Below, piece after piece: positions 1 through 8,618 of a stretch of 14,419 nt of DNA (the first letter of the stretch is position 1; the number at the start of each line of letters is the position of its first letter). Origin of the DNA: Chitinophagales bacterium (GTDB lineage Bacteria; Bacteroidota; Bacteroidia; Chitinophagales; UBA8649). The notes under the pieces are model-generated. The model worked only from the letters and a program-made list of their open reading frames with translations. It searched no databases and was not told where the DNA came from. The DNA lies in contig JADHRO010000026.1 of NCBI GenBank assembly GCA_016777395.1, positions 1-14,419 of the forward strand, given 5' to 3'. A program made the translations under genes and the position numbers.

Positions 1-728
1 AAATGGGTGTAACGGCGAGAAGCATACGATTTCAAGAATTAATGAAGGATGAAGAGCTCATCTCTTATGAAGACCTCAAGCGGTTAAAATATGATTCTAA
101 AATGAGCTTCCCCTTACATACCCGATCTATTATGAATTTAGACGAGATAAGACAATTAGATGCTCAAGAATATCCTGAAATTGCTGACGTCATAGAAAAA
201 ATTAAACGATGGGACGGAAGCACCACTGCAGAAGATAGAGAAGCTGCTATTATTTCATTAGGAGTTCAGTACTTGTTAGATTATATGGATGGCCATAAAA
301 TATCCGAATTAAACAAAGCACTTCCTAAGGAAGAATTTGCCAATGCACTGAAGTTTGCCAAAAAGCATTTACTCAAACATTATGGAAGTATTGACATAGA
401 ACTTGGTGACTTGCAGAAACACGTGAGAGGGGATGTAGAATTACCTATATGGGGTATCCCTGAAGTTATAACACAGATGTATACTGAGCCTTATAAAAAA
501 GGGATGTATAAAACGGTACTTGGGGAATCCTTCATTCTATTTGCTACTTATGATAAAGAAGGTTTAGAAAGAATTGAAACTATCAATTGTTTTGGCAGCT
601 CTGCTAATAAGGATAGTCCACATTATACTGATCAAATGGAAATGTTCGTGAATAAGGAGCTAAAGCAGGTCTATTTTGATAAAGAAAAGAATCTTCAACG
701 AGCGATGCAAACTTATCACCCGAAGTAA
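1..728 (+). CDS. Penicillin acylase family protein (peptidase S45), C-terminal part
   Basis: The frame is open from the left edge (first whole codon at base 3), so the gene starts outside the window; the ATG at base 3 is probably an internal methionine. About 241 residues remain. They match the C-terminal half of the beta chain of N-terminal-nucleophile amidases that hydrolyse amide bonds in penicillins, acyl-homoserine lactones or related compounds. Supporting marks are the TARSIRFQEL segment near residue 4, the IS-YEDLKRLKYD segment near residues 20-31, the GDLQKHVRGDVELP segment at 135-148, and the late SPHYTDQMEMF block at 205-215, which is typical of the family's last conserved region. 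The signal peptide, the autocatalytic cleavage site and the catalytic serine would lie upstream and cannot be checked. Substrate specificity cannot be judged. It converges on lon with a 39-base gap. Confidence 0.85.
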   Translation, partial: MGVTARSIRFQELMKDEELISYEDLKRLKYDSKMSFPLHTRSIMNLDEIRQLDAQEYPEIADVIEKIKRWDGSTTAEDREAAIISLGVQYLLDYMDGHKISELNKALPKEEFANALKFAKKHLLKHYGSIDIELGDLQKHVRGDVELPIWGIPEVITQMYTEPYKKGMYKTVLGESFILFATYDKEGLERIETINCFGSSANKDSPHYTDQMEMFVNKELKQVYFDKEKNLQRAMQTYHPK

Positions 729-767
729 GCTTCTGGGCGATTTAATCATTGCCTTATTCAGTCGAAT

Positions 768-3164
768 TTAAACCAAAGCCAGTTTCAATACTTTGCTCAT
801 ATCCTCAACAAAATGAAACTTAAGCCCTTTGATGTATTCTTGATTGATTTCATTCACGTCTTTTTCATTGTCTGCGCACATGATTATTTCTTTTATCCCT
901 GCTCGCTTGGCTGCCAAAACCTTTTCCTTAATTCCCCCAACAGGTAATACTTTTCCGCGCAAACTAATTTCTCCGGTCATCGCTAGGAAAGGTTTTACTT
1001 TTTTTCCTGAAAACAAGGAAGCCAAAGCACTTAAGATTGTAATTCCTGCCGAAGGCCCATCTTTAGGTGTTCCGCCCGCGGGGAAATGTAAATGAACAAC
1101 TTGATTTTCAAAACTGTCCATTTCAATACCTATTTCCGAGGCATGTGCTTTCAAATATGAAAATGCGGTATTAGAAGACTCCTTCATAACATCCCCTAGG
1201 TTTCCAGTCAATTTAAACTGCTCTTTTCCTTTATATTTAGTTGACTCAATGTATAAAACATCTCCACCAACAGAGGTGTAAGCCAAGCCAATGGCAACGC
1301 CCGGAGGGTTTTTATCTAAAGCTTTATCACTATCAAAATGAGAAACACCGAGGTAGGTTTCTAAGTCTGCTGAGCTAACCGAAACATTATAATCCTCTTC
1401 CATCGTGATTCGTTTGGCAATCGCACGCATTACTGCAGCCACTTGTCTTTCCAAACTACGCACACCACTTTCCCTTGTATATTTTTGTGCAAGCTCTTCT
1501 AGCGAGGCTTTACCAATCTTTAATTGATTGGCTTTCAGACCGTGAGATTTTCGTTGTTGAGGTATTAAATGTTTCTTTGCTATTTCTACTTTCTCCTCTA
1601 AGGAGTATCCCCCCAATTGAATAATCTCCATTCGATCACGAAGAGCAGGCTGTATAGAGCCTAAATCATTTGCAGTAGCTACAAACATAACCTTACTTAG
1701 GTCAAATTCTGATTCTAGATAGTTATCATAAAAAGTACTATTCTGTTCAGGATCTAACACCTCCAATAAGGCCGAACTTGGATCTCCTCTAAAATCTTTA
1801 CCCACCTTATCAATCTCATCGAGAATGAAAACTGGATTGGATGATTTTACTTTTTTCAAGGACTGAACAATTCTACCTGGCATAGCCCCGATGTATGTCT
1901 TACGATGACCTCTAATTTCACTTTCATCATGCAATCCCCCTAGGCTCATTCGAATGTATTCCCTACCTATAGCAGAGGCAATTGACTTGCCCAATGATGT
2001 TTTACCTACACCTGGAGGTCCAACAAAGCAAAGAATCGGTGATTTTAAGTCTCCTTTTAACTTAATGACTGCCAAGTACTCGAGTATTCGATCTTTGATC
2101 TTATCCAATCCATAATGCTCAGCATCCAAAACTTTCTTAGCTTTTACTAAATTCAAATTATCTTTTGTGGTCACCCCCCAAGGTAGATCTAATAGTAACT
2201 CTAAATGATTTATAGTCAGCGCATACTCCGGTGCAGCGGGGTTCGTACGATTTAACTTTTTGTATTCCTTTTGGAAAGTTTCTTCTACTTTTTTCGGCCA
2301 TTTCATTTTGGCAGCACGTTCCTTTAGACCTTCCAACTCCTTTGCGGGATTATCTTGCCCTAATTCTTCTTGTATTGCTTTTAACTGCTGATGCAAAAAA
2401 TAATCACGTTGTTGTTTTTCAATGTCAACGCGAGTTTTATCTTGAATCTTATTTTTTAAGTCTAGCAATTGCAACTCATTATTTAAATGTTCAAGGACCT
2501 TATTGGCTCGAATATTTAAATCGTCAATACTCAAAAGTTGTTGCTTGTCCGAAACACCACCATTCAAATTTGACGCAATGAAATTGACAAGAAAGAAGCG
2601 ATTTTTAATATTTTTTAAAACTCCCGCAGCCTCACTTGGTATGTGATTCGACTTCTGAATGATCTCCTTAGCTAAATCTTCAATAGTCGATATCAAGGCT
2701 TTAAATTCTTTTGTTTGCTTAGGTTTCTTCTCCTCAACCTTAACAAAAATTGCCTTCATGAAGGGGTCATCTTGAACACCTTCAAGCATTTTTATTTTGC
2801 TTACTCCCTGCAAAATGACCGTATTCGTGCCATCAGGCATTTTGAGCATTTTAATAATTCGCGCTAAGGTTCCTATCTCATACAAATCATTAAAGCCAGG
2901 TTCTTCCTCATTCGCATTTGTTTGAGCCAATACACCAAGCAATTTATCTTTACGATAAGCAGAGCGAACTGCCTTAATTGAAGTATCTCTTCCTACAGTA
3001 ATCGGCATTATTACACCGGGGAAAATTACTGAATTTCGCAAAGCCAGCACCGGCAGGGCCTCCTTAATTTCAATATTGTCATTCTCTCCAATCTCATCTT
3101 CACTTATTATGGGCAAAAACTCCGCATCTTCCTCAATTGATATAAACTGTTCTCCAAAATCCAT
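768..3164 (-). CDS. lon: ATP-dependent Lon protease (LonA type)
   Basis: Complete 798-residue LonA, close to the usual bacterial length. It is a cytosolic hexameric AAA+ serine protease that unfolds and degrades damaged and regulatory proteins. Order: N-terminal substrate-binding domain about 37-230 (starting near LPVLALRNSVIFPG), helical linker about 230-370, AAA+ domain with Walker A GPPGVGKT at 382-389 and Walker B VFILDE at 445-450, then the protease domain about 590-795. The catalytic serine is S705 in KDGPSAG, and the catalytic lysine is K748 in GGIKEK, 43 residues later as in E. coli Lon (S679/K722). The ATG at 3164 is preceded by AGAGGA (3169-3174) four bases upstream, a reasonable ribosome site for this phylum. 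The acidic first 30 residues precede the conserved domain and are common in the phylum. It lies 69 bases downstream of clpB in the same direction, but a hairpin terminator separates them, so it probably has its own promoter or depends on readthrough. Confidence 0.98.
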   Translation of the reverse strand: MDFGEQFISIEEDAEFLPIISEDEIGENDNIEIKEALPVLALRNSVIFPGVIMPITVGRDTSIKAVRSAYRKDKLLGVLAQTNANEEEPGFNDLYEIGTLARIIKMLKMPDGTNTVILQGVSKIKMLEGVQDDPFMKAIFVKVEEKKPKQTKEFKALISTIEDLAKEIIQKSNHIPSEAAGVLKNIKNRFFLVNFIASNLNGGVSDKQQLLSIDDLNIRANKVLEHLNNELQLLDLKNKIQDKTRVDIEKQQRDYFLHQQLKAIQEELGQDNPAKELEGLKERAAKMKWPKKVEETFQKEYKKLNRTNPAAPEYALTINHLELLLDLPWGVTTKDNLNLVKAKKVLDAEHYGLDKIKDRILEYLAVIKLKGDLKSPILCFVGPPGVGKTSLGKSIASAIGREYIRMSLGGLHDESEIRGHRKTYIGAMPGRIVQSLKKVKSSNPVFILDEIDKVGKDFRGDPSSALLEVLDPEQNSTFYDNYLESEFDLSKVMFVATANDLGSIQPALRDRMEIIQLGGYSLEEKVEIAKKHLIPQQRKSHGLKANQLKIGKASLEELAQKYTRESGVRSLERQVAAVMRAIAKRITMEEDYNVSVSSADLETYLGVSHFDSDKALDKNPPGVAIGLAYTSVGGDVLYIESTKYKGKEQFKLTGNLGDVMKESSNTAFSYLKAHASEIGIEMDSFENQVVHLHFPAGGTPKDGPSAGITILSALASLFSGKKVKPFLAMTGEISLRGKVLPVGGIKEKVLAAKRAGIKEIIMCADNEKDVNEINQEYIKGLKFHFVEDMSKVLKLALV

Positions 3165-3185
3165 AGGTTCCTCTTTATTTATTGA

Positions 3186-3220
3186 AAAAAGCGGTTGCCA
3201 TAAACGAGCAACCGCTTTTT
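3186..3220 (-). terminator. Intrinsic terminator of clpB, just upstream of lon
   Basis: Perfect 13-pair stem: 3186-3198 pairs with 3208-3220 around a 9-base loop (3199-3207). The core is GCGGTTGC/GCAACCGC, flanked by A5/T5. Read on the minus strand, the stem is followed by a run of T (3190-3185), the form of a Rho-independent terminator. It starts 14 bases after the clpB stop codon and ends about 21 bases before the lon start codon. The A/T flanks make it nearly symmetrical, but no gene on the plus strand needs it here. Confidence 0.85.
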
Positions 3221-3233
3221 CAGTTCTGCAAAT

Positions 3234-5852
3234 TTAGTTTAAAAATACCTGATTTACTAAATCTGTCTTAATGATTAATTCTCCATTTTCAACATCTACC
3301 GTAAAACTTGAACCACTGCGAATTTCATTCCCTAATAATTTTTTAGATAATAGGTTTACAATGTCGCGCTGAATCAATCTTTTAATCGGTCGCGCTCCAT
3401 ATTGTGGGTCATATCCTTCGTCAGCAATCATATCCAATGCTTTTTCTGAAATACTCATTGAAATCTCTTGTAAAGCGAGACGCTCTTTGAGATTTTCTAT
3501 TTGTAATAAGGCAATTTCCTTTAAATTACTTCTTGTCAGTGGCTCAAACATGGTGACCTCATCTATTCGATTTAAAAATTCTGGTCGAAGCAAATGCTGC
3601 AGTCTTAAAATGACTTGTTCCTTAGTTGTGGCGTATACCCCCGCTAGATATTCAGACTCTACACCTGCATAGTTTTCCTGGATAATGTCTGACCCGATAT
3701 TAGAAGTCATAATTATTATTGTATTCTTAAAATTGGCCACTCGTCCTTTATTATCCGTTAGGCGTCCTTCATCTAAAACTTGCAGTAAAATATTGTTTAC
3801 ATCAGGATGCGCTTTTTCAAACTCATCAAGCAGAATTACTGAATATGGCTTTTTACGCACTGGCTCCGTCAACTGGCCTCCTTCGTCGTACCCTACATAT
3901 CCCGGAGGCGCTCCTAATAATCTGGCTACGGAATGTTTCTCCATGTACTCACTCATATCTAACCGGATAATTGCGCTGTCGTCATTAAACAAATAGCTAG
4001 CCAATGCTTTCGATAATTCTGTTTTTCCAACACCTGAACTGCCGATAAACAAGAAGGATCCAATAGGCCTTTTTTCATCTGCTAGACCAGCTCTATTTCT
4101 TCTTATTGCATGAGATACCGCCTCGATTGCTTCTTTCTGCCCTATCACTCGGTTACCTAATTCGTCCTCTAAACGCAACAACTTAATTCGCTCTGTTTCC
4201 ATCATTTTGGAAACTGGAATTCCAGTCCATTTAGAAACTATTTCGGCGATATCTTCCGCGTCTACCTCTTCTTTCAATAATCTAGATTCACTATTAATAT
4301 TTTGCAAACTTCTTTCTAGTATTTTGACCTCGTCATTAGCTGCTTTTACTTTACCATAACGAATCTCTGCTACTTCACCATACTGTCCATCCCGTTCCAA
4401 CTGCTCTGCTCGTAATTTAAAACCATCAATTTCCTTTCTCTTGGCTTGTATATTATCTAGCAACTCCTTTTCCTTTTGCCATTTAGCCCTAAAGGCAGTT
4501 TGCTTGGAGGTCCACTCTGCTATTTGCTTGCTTAAATCTTCGATCTTCTTTTCATCCGTTTCCCGCTTTATGGCTTCCCTTTCTATTTCTAATTGCCGAA
4601 TTTTTCTTTCTATTTCATCTAACTCCTCGGGCATAGAATCAATTTCGAGGCGGAGCTTAGCTGCTGCCTCATCAATCAAATCAATTGCCTTATCTGGTAG
4701 CTGCCTTTCTGTGATATAACGCGAGGAAAGTTCAACCGCAGAGATTATTGCATCATCTTTGATTTTGACCTTGTGATGCATCTCATACCTATCTTTTAGT
4801 CCTCTTAGTATGGAGACTGAGTCTTCGATACTCGGCTCTTCAATAAGTACTTTTTGAAACCTTCTTTCTAATGCCTTGTCCTTCTCAATGTACTTTTGAT
4901 ACTCTTTGTTGGTTGTTGCGCCAATTGCTCTCAAATCGCCACGAGCCAAGGCAGGTTTTAAAATATTTGCTGCATCCATAGCACCTTCTGTAGCTCCTGC
5001 ACCAACAAGTGTATGGATTTCATCAATAAAAAGAATAATACTGCTACCCGCTTCTTGCACTTCTTTAATAACAGCTTTTAGACGCTCTTCAAACTCACCG
5101 CGGTATTTTGCCCCAGCCATCAACAATCCTAAATCCAAGGAAAAAATCTCTTTCGATTTTAGATTTTCAGGGACATCTCCATTAACGATTCTATGCGCAA
5201 TCCCCTCTGCAATAGCCGTTTTACCAACTCCTGGTTCTCCTACTAGAATTGGATTATTCTTAGTTCGTCTTGATAAAATATGTAAGACCCTTCGAATTTC
5301 CTCATCTCTTCCAATCACTGGGTCAAGCTTACCATCTTTGGCTCGGTCATTCAAATTAACTGCATATTTGGATAATGCATTGTATTTGGCTTCCGCATTT
5401 TGATCAGTTACTTTACTTCCTTTTCTCAATTCTTCAATAGCGATTGATATGGCTACTTCGTTCATTCCCAATTTTTTCAAATCCCTCGCTAAAGCGTCAT
5501 TCGTACTAATTATTCCTATGATTAAATGTTCGATACTCACATAACTATCCCCCATTTTTTTCATGATGCTATTGGCTTTCAAGATTACCTGATTAAAGTC
5601 TTTACTTGGGAAAGCTGCCGCTTCTTTATTTTGTTTAGGTAAAGCATTTAAATTTCTATCTACCAATGTGGCTAAAGCCTTCATTGCTATGTTCATTTTA
5701 CTTAAAACAAAGGGCAAAACATCCTTGTCACTCTCCACTACCCCCTTAAGTAAGTGAATAGTTTCCATACTTGGATTATTGTTGTTAAAGGCTAATTGTT
5801 GAGCAAAGCTCAACGCCTCCATTGATTTCTGTGTAAAATTGTTTGGATTCAT
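3234..5852 (-). CDS. clpB: ATP-dependent chaperone ClpB (Hsp100 disaggregase)
   Basis: Complete 872-residue ClpB, near the usual length. It is a cytosolic hexameric AAA+ disaggregase that threads proteins out of aggregates together with DnaK. Order: Clp N domain about 1-145; first AAA+ domain with Walker A GEPGVGKT (205-212), Walker B LFIDE (274-278) and pore loop KYRG (Y250); coiled-coil middle domain about 405-525, rich in E/K/R, which separates ClpB from ClpA and ClpX; second AAA+ domain with Walker A GSSGVGKT (604-611), Walker B ILLDE (673-677), pore loop GYVGY (Y652) and sensor-2 GARPIKR (R821). The middle domain and the absence of a ClpP-docking IGF/L loop argue for disaggregation, not proteolysis. 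The ATG at 5852 follows the purine tract AAGAGAAGAAG. Upstream minus-strand sequence has AT-rich -10-like candidates (ATTATA on the plus strand at 5922-5927; CAAAATATA at 5909-5917) but no decisive promoter. The gene is followed by a strong terminator and then lon. Confidence 0.98.
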   Translation of the reverse strand: MNPNNFTQKSMEALSFAQQLAFNNNNPSMETIHLLKGVVESDKDVLPFVLSKMNIAMKALATLVDRNLNALPKQNKEAAAFPSKDFNQVILKANSIMKKMGDSYVSIEHLIIGIISTNDALARDLKKLGMNEVAISIAIEELRKGSKVTDQNAEAKYNALSKYAVNLNDRAKDGKLDPVIGRDEEIRRVLHILSRRTKNNPILVGEPGVGKTAIAEGIAHRIVNGDVPENLKSKEIFSLDLGLLMAGAKYRGEFEERLKAVIKEVQEAGSSIILFIDEIHTLVGAGATEGAMDAANILKPALARGDLRAIGATTNKEYQKYIEKDKALERRFQKVLIEEPSIEDSVSILRGLKDRYEMHHKVKIKDDAIISAVELSSRYITERQLPDKAIDLIDEAAAKLRLEIDSMPEELDEIERKIRQLEIEREAIKRETDEKKIEDLSKQIAEWTSKQTAFRAKWQKEKELLDNIQAKRKEIDGFKLRAEQLERDGQYGEVAEIRYGKVKAANDEVKILERSLQNINSESRLLKEEVDAEDIAEIVSKWTGIPVSKMMETERIKLLRLEDELGNRVIGQKEAIEAVSHAIRRNRAGLADEKRPIGSFLFIGSSGVGKTELSKALASYLFNDDSAIIRLDMSEYMEKHSVARLLGAPPGYVGYDEGGQLTEPVRKKPYSVILLDEFEKAHPDVNNILLQVLDEGRLTDNKGRVANFKNTIIIMTSNIGSDIIQENYAGVESEYLAGVYATTKEQVILRLQHLLRPEFLNRIDEVTMFEPLTRSNLKEIALLQIENLKERLALQEISMSISEKALDMIADEGYDPQYGARPIKRLIQRDIVNLLSKKLLGNEIRSGSSFTVDVENGELIIKTDLVNQVFLN

Positions 5853-5972
5853 CTTCTTCTCTTTTTCATTTTCAACTTACGGAGCAACCCACGCTCATCT
5901 TCTTCCTTCAAAATATAAACCATTATAAGAAATCGGAATTTATGTCGCTAAACCAAGTAATATCTAGACATT

Positions 5973-5986
5973 TTGACACAAGTCAA
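5973..5986. promoter_or_regulatory. Small palindrome in the clpB / TPR divergent region
   Basis: A perfect inverted repeat, TTGAC-ACAA-GTCAA, lies in the 189-base region between the divergent clpB and TPR lipoprotein genes, about 120 bases from the clpB start and 55 from the TPR start. It has the size of a dimeric regulator's operator, and its minus-strand half TTGAC could equally be part of a -35 element. It overlaps AAGTGCTAA (5985-5993), which matches one half of the HrcA operator CIRCE at 8 of 9 positions, but the second half is missing. No regulator can be named. Confidence 0.25.
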
Positions 5987-6029
5987 GTGCTAAATAATGT
6001 ATAATTTCCAAACCGAAATGCAATTTTTC

Positions 6030-6037
6030 TATCTTTA
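6030..6037 (+). promoter_or_regulatory. Possible Bacteroidota -7 promoter box for the TPR gene
   Basis: TATCTTTA fits the Bacteroidota primary-sigma -7 element TAnnTTTG except at the last base. It ends five bases before the ATG at 6042, so the transcription start would fall at or next to that codon. No convincing TTG -33 element is seen about 19-21 bases upstream; the region reads AATTTCC. This is a motif match only. Confidence 0.35.
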
Positions 6038-6041
6038 CCTT

Positions 6042-7055
6042 ATGAATATTAACACCTTAGCAAAATCGAGTTTTATAATACTACAACTTCTTTTTATATG
6101 TGCTTGTAAAACGGATTCCAAAAGTGACGCACTTAGTCCAACTATTATTGAATCAAACGACACGCTCATAATATTAGATAGTCTTATTCAGGCGGATGTT
6201 CGTAACCCTGATTTATATTTCGATAGAGCCGTATACTACAAAAACAAGGGTTTATTCCCAAAAGCTAAAGCTGATATCTATAGTGCGCTGTTCATCGACA
6301 GTATAAACGCCGATTTCTATATGTTTGCCGGTGATTTATTTGTTGACATGGGCGATGGTGCAAATGCTGCAGCATTAATGAGTAAAGGCATCAACATGAA
6401 TCCTAAGAATGAAGACTTATATGTAAAAGCTATAGCCTATAATTATTACCTACAACGCTATGAGGCTGCATTAAATTTTACTAGGGATCTGATTCAGTTG
6501 AATAAGTACAATGCTGAGGCGTATTTCTTTAAAGGAATGATATTTAAGGAAATTAATAAAGAGAATGAAGCTATTTCATCTTTTCAAACATGTATTGAAG
6601 TTGACCCTGGATTTTACAATGCGCACATGCAATTGGGCTTATTATTCTCCTATGGTGGCGACGACCTGTCCGTTCAGTATTTTGAAAACGCTTTACGTTT
6701 AGACGAAAATAGTAGAGAAGCCATGTATGCAATAGCTTATCACTATCAGCAGAAAGATGAATTTAACTTAGCTGTTAATCAATACAAGAAAATGATTTTA
6801 CTCAATTCAAAAGACCACGAAATATTTTTCAATCTTGGACATTGCTATATTGGTTTAGACTCCTTAGATAAAGCATACAAGCACTTTGATTTAGCAACCC
6901 AAATCCAGCCTCAATATGCTGGCGCTTATTATATGAAGGGAAACTTAAGAGAAATACAAGGAAATAACGCAGAAGCATTGATGAATTATCAGCAAGCACT
7001 GAACATGCTTCCGGGGGACACCACAATTATTCTTGCTATTAAACGCCTTAAGTAA
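6042..7055 (+). CDS. Tetratricopeptide-repeat lipoprotein
   Basis: Predicted envelope lipoprotein of 337 residues consisting almost entirely of TPR units, which form a helical scaffold for protein-protein contacts. An in-frame ATG at 5997 would add 15 residues (MYNFQTEMQFFYLYL). I prefer 6042 because it leaves a compact signal peptide: MNINTLAKS, a hydrophobic stretch, then the lipobox-like ICAC, with the lipidated cysteine at residue 22 from this start (37 from the longer one). After a short polar linker, about eight 34-residue repeats run to the C-terminus. Using the longer numbering they begin near residues 72, 106, 140, 174, 208, 240, 275 and 309, with recurring A-Y-Y, A/G at position 8 and P at position 32 (for example DPGFYNAH, QPQYAGAYY). 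No enzymatic domain is visible. It is divergent from clpB and convergent with the adhesin gene, so no operon partner indicates a pathway. Function unknown. Confidence 0.85.
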   Translation: MNINTLAKSSFIILQLLFICACKTDSKSDALSPTIIESNDTLIILDSLIQADVRNPDLYFDRAVYYKNKGLFPKAKADIYSALFIDSINADFYMFAGDLFVDMGDGANAAALMSKGINMNPKNEDLYVKAIAYNYYLQRYEAALNFTRDLIQLNKYNAEAYFFKGMIFKEINKENEAISSFQTCIEVDPGFYNAHMQLGLLFSYGGDDLSVQYFENALRLDENSREAMYAIAYHYQQKDEFNLAVNQYKKMILLNSKDHEIFFNLGHCYIGLDSLDKAYKHFDLATQIQPQYAGAYYMKGNLREIQGNNAEALMNYQQALNMLPGDTTIILAIKRLK

Positions 7056-7057
7056 CT

Positions 7058-7089
7058 AAAAATGGGCGCTAAACCTAGCACCCATTTTT
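7058..7089. terminator. Bidirectional terminator between TPR gene and adhesin
   Basis: Hairpin of 12 pairs with one C-A mismatch: 7058-7070 (AAAAATGGGCGCT) against 7077-7089 (AGCACCCATTTTT), with a 6-base loop AAACCT. Both arms carry A/T runs, so each strand ends in a T tract. It lies between the converging stop codons of the TPR gene (7053-7055) and the adhesin (7113-7115), and so probably ends both transcripts. Confidence 0.8.
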
Positions 7090-7112
7090 ATTTCTGACAG
7101 CACAGAACCTCA

Positions 7113-8618
7113 CTACCTTAGTAAGGTAACACTTCCTTTTCTATCAATAATTTTCCCATCCAGATATTGCACGTTCACATAATAGGTAAATACTCCAGGT
7201 CCTTGCATCTCTCCTTTTAAAGTGCCATCCCATGAAACCTGCTGATTACTGCTCTCAAATACTTTTTCGCCCCATCTGTTGAATACCTGCATCGTCACAT
7301 ACTCGATTCCTTCTCCAAAAACCTCAAAGGTATTGTTCACATTATCGAAACTTCCAGGTGTAAATGCATTTGGGATAAACAATTGCAAATTATTCTCCAA
7401 CTGTATTGTCGTATTGGCAGTTGTATTACATAGCTCTTCATCATCTCCCACATAATAAGCCGTTGCCGTATAAGTGGTGTAGTTCTCATAGGTCAAAACG
7501 GTTGGGTCAATGCAATCACTGCAATTTAAGCCCGTTGTCGGAAACCAGCTTACTTGAGTAATATCTCCATCTGCATAGTTTGGTGACGTAACCGTTAAAC
7601 TTAGTGTTATACTTTCTTCTAATTGTAAGGTCGTATCTGCTGGTACAACTACAAATGAAAAATAAGGCTGTTCGTATACAGTCGTACTAGATAATTGCGA
7701 TAGGCAGAGCGAATTCGAACCTAAATCTTGAACAATAATTTCAGCATATACTCCCGCTGGAAGTCCTATAAAATCTGGACTTGACTGAAAGGTCTCCCCA
7801 CCATCGATGGAGTAAGAATACCCGAGGCCTGTTCCTCCCGTGGCAAAGACATTAACACTTCCCGATGCATCTCCCCAGCAGTTCGCTGAATCTGGTGTCG
7901 CTACCACAACAACTGGCGTCGGTTCTTCAATGGTTACAGATCCCGATATTGAACAACCATTAGCGTCTGTTACGCTTACTTGATAACTATTGCTCGATAA
8001 GCCCGTCGCTATTGCTGTAGTCTGTCCTAAGGGATCATTCCATAAATAAGTATATCCGGCTGTTCCACCTGATACTGTTGCTGTCGCTGTCCCATCACTA
8101 TATCCAGCGCAGGTGATAAAAGTACTATCCAGTATAACACTTAACGGAAGTAGTGGCTCCGATACCGATGCACTATTTGAATACGTACATCCATTTCCAT
8201 CCGTTACAGTGACCGAATATGTACCTGCTATTAAGCCTAAAGCGGTAGCTGTATTTTGATTGTTTGCCGCTGCATCCCATTGAAATTGAAATGGCGGTGT
8301 TCCTCCACTCGCGATTTGTGCAGTAAGACTTCCATCATTATCTCCAAAGCAATTAACCGCTGAGCCAGTAAAAGTTATTAATCCATCTCCTGGTTGGGTA
8401 AGGGCAATAAGCTGGCTCAGTAAGCAGTTATTCGAATCTGTTACCGTAAGTGTATACGATCCTGCAGCAAGTCCTGCAAGGTCTTCTTGATTTTCGGTAA
8501 ATCCATTAGGACCAGTCCAACTATAGTTGTAGGGCAAAACTCCACCACTAACCGAAGCGTCCACGGCGCCAGTATTATCGCCAAAGCACAGCAGATTGGT
8601 TTCAGTCAGGTTTATCCC
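7113..8618 (-). repeat. Copy 1 of a 1.5-kb paralogous segment shared by both adhesins
   Basis: Encodes residues 1281-1781 of adhesin 1 plus the stop codon. It aligns without any gap to 12528-14033, in the same orientation 5415 bases away. In an 80-base stretch that I compared (from CCTTTTCTATC near 7136 against CCTTTTCTGTC near 12551) there are 12 base differences, nearly all silent. Confidence 0.85.

Noticed and set aside
719..737. Hairpin at the end of the acylase gene (CCCGAAG / CTTCTGGG)
   Set aside because: The stem is only 4+3 pairs with a bulge and has no T tract, too weak to call a terminator.
844..5403. Plus-strand open frames opposite lon and clpB
   Set aside because: They overlap strongly conserved genes on the other strand and show no domain, start-site or composition support.
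5967..5993. CIRCE (HrcA) operator upstream of clpB
   Set aside because: Only the AAGTGCTAA arm resembles CIRCE. The expected TTAGCACTC arm nine bases away is absent (GACATTTTG).
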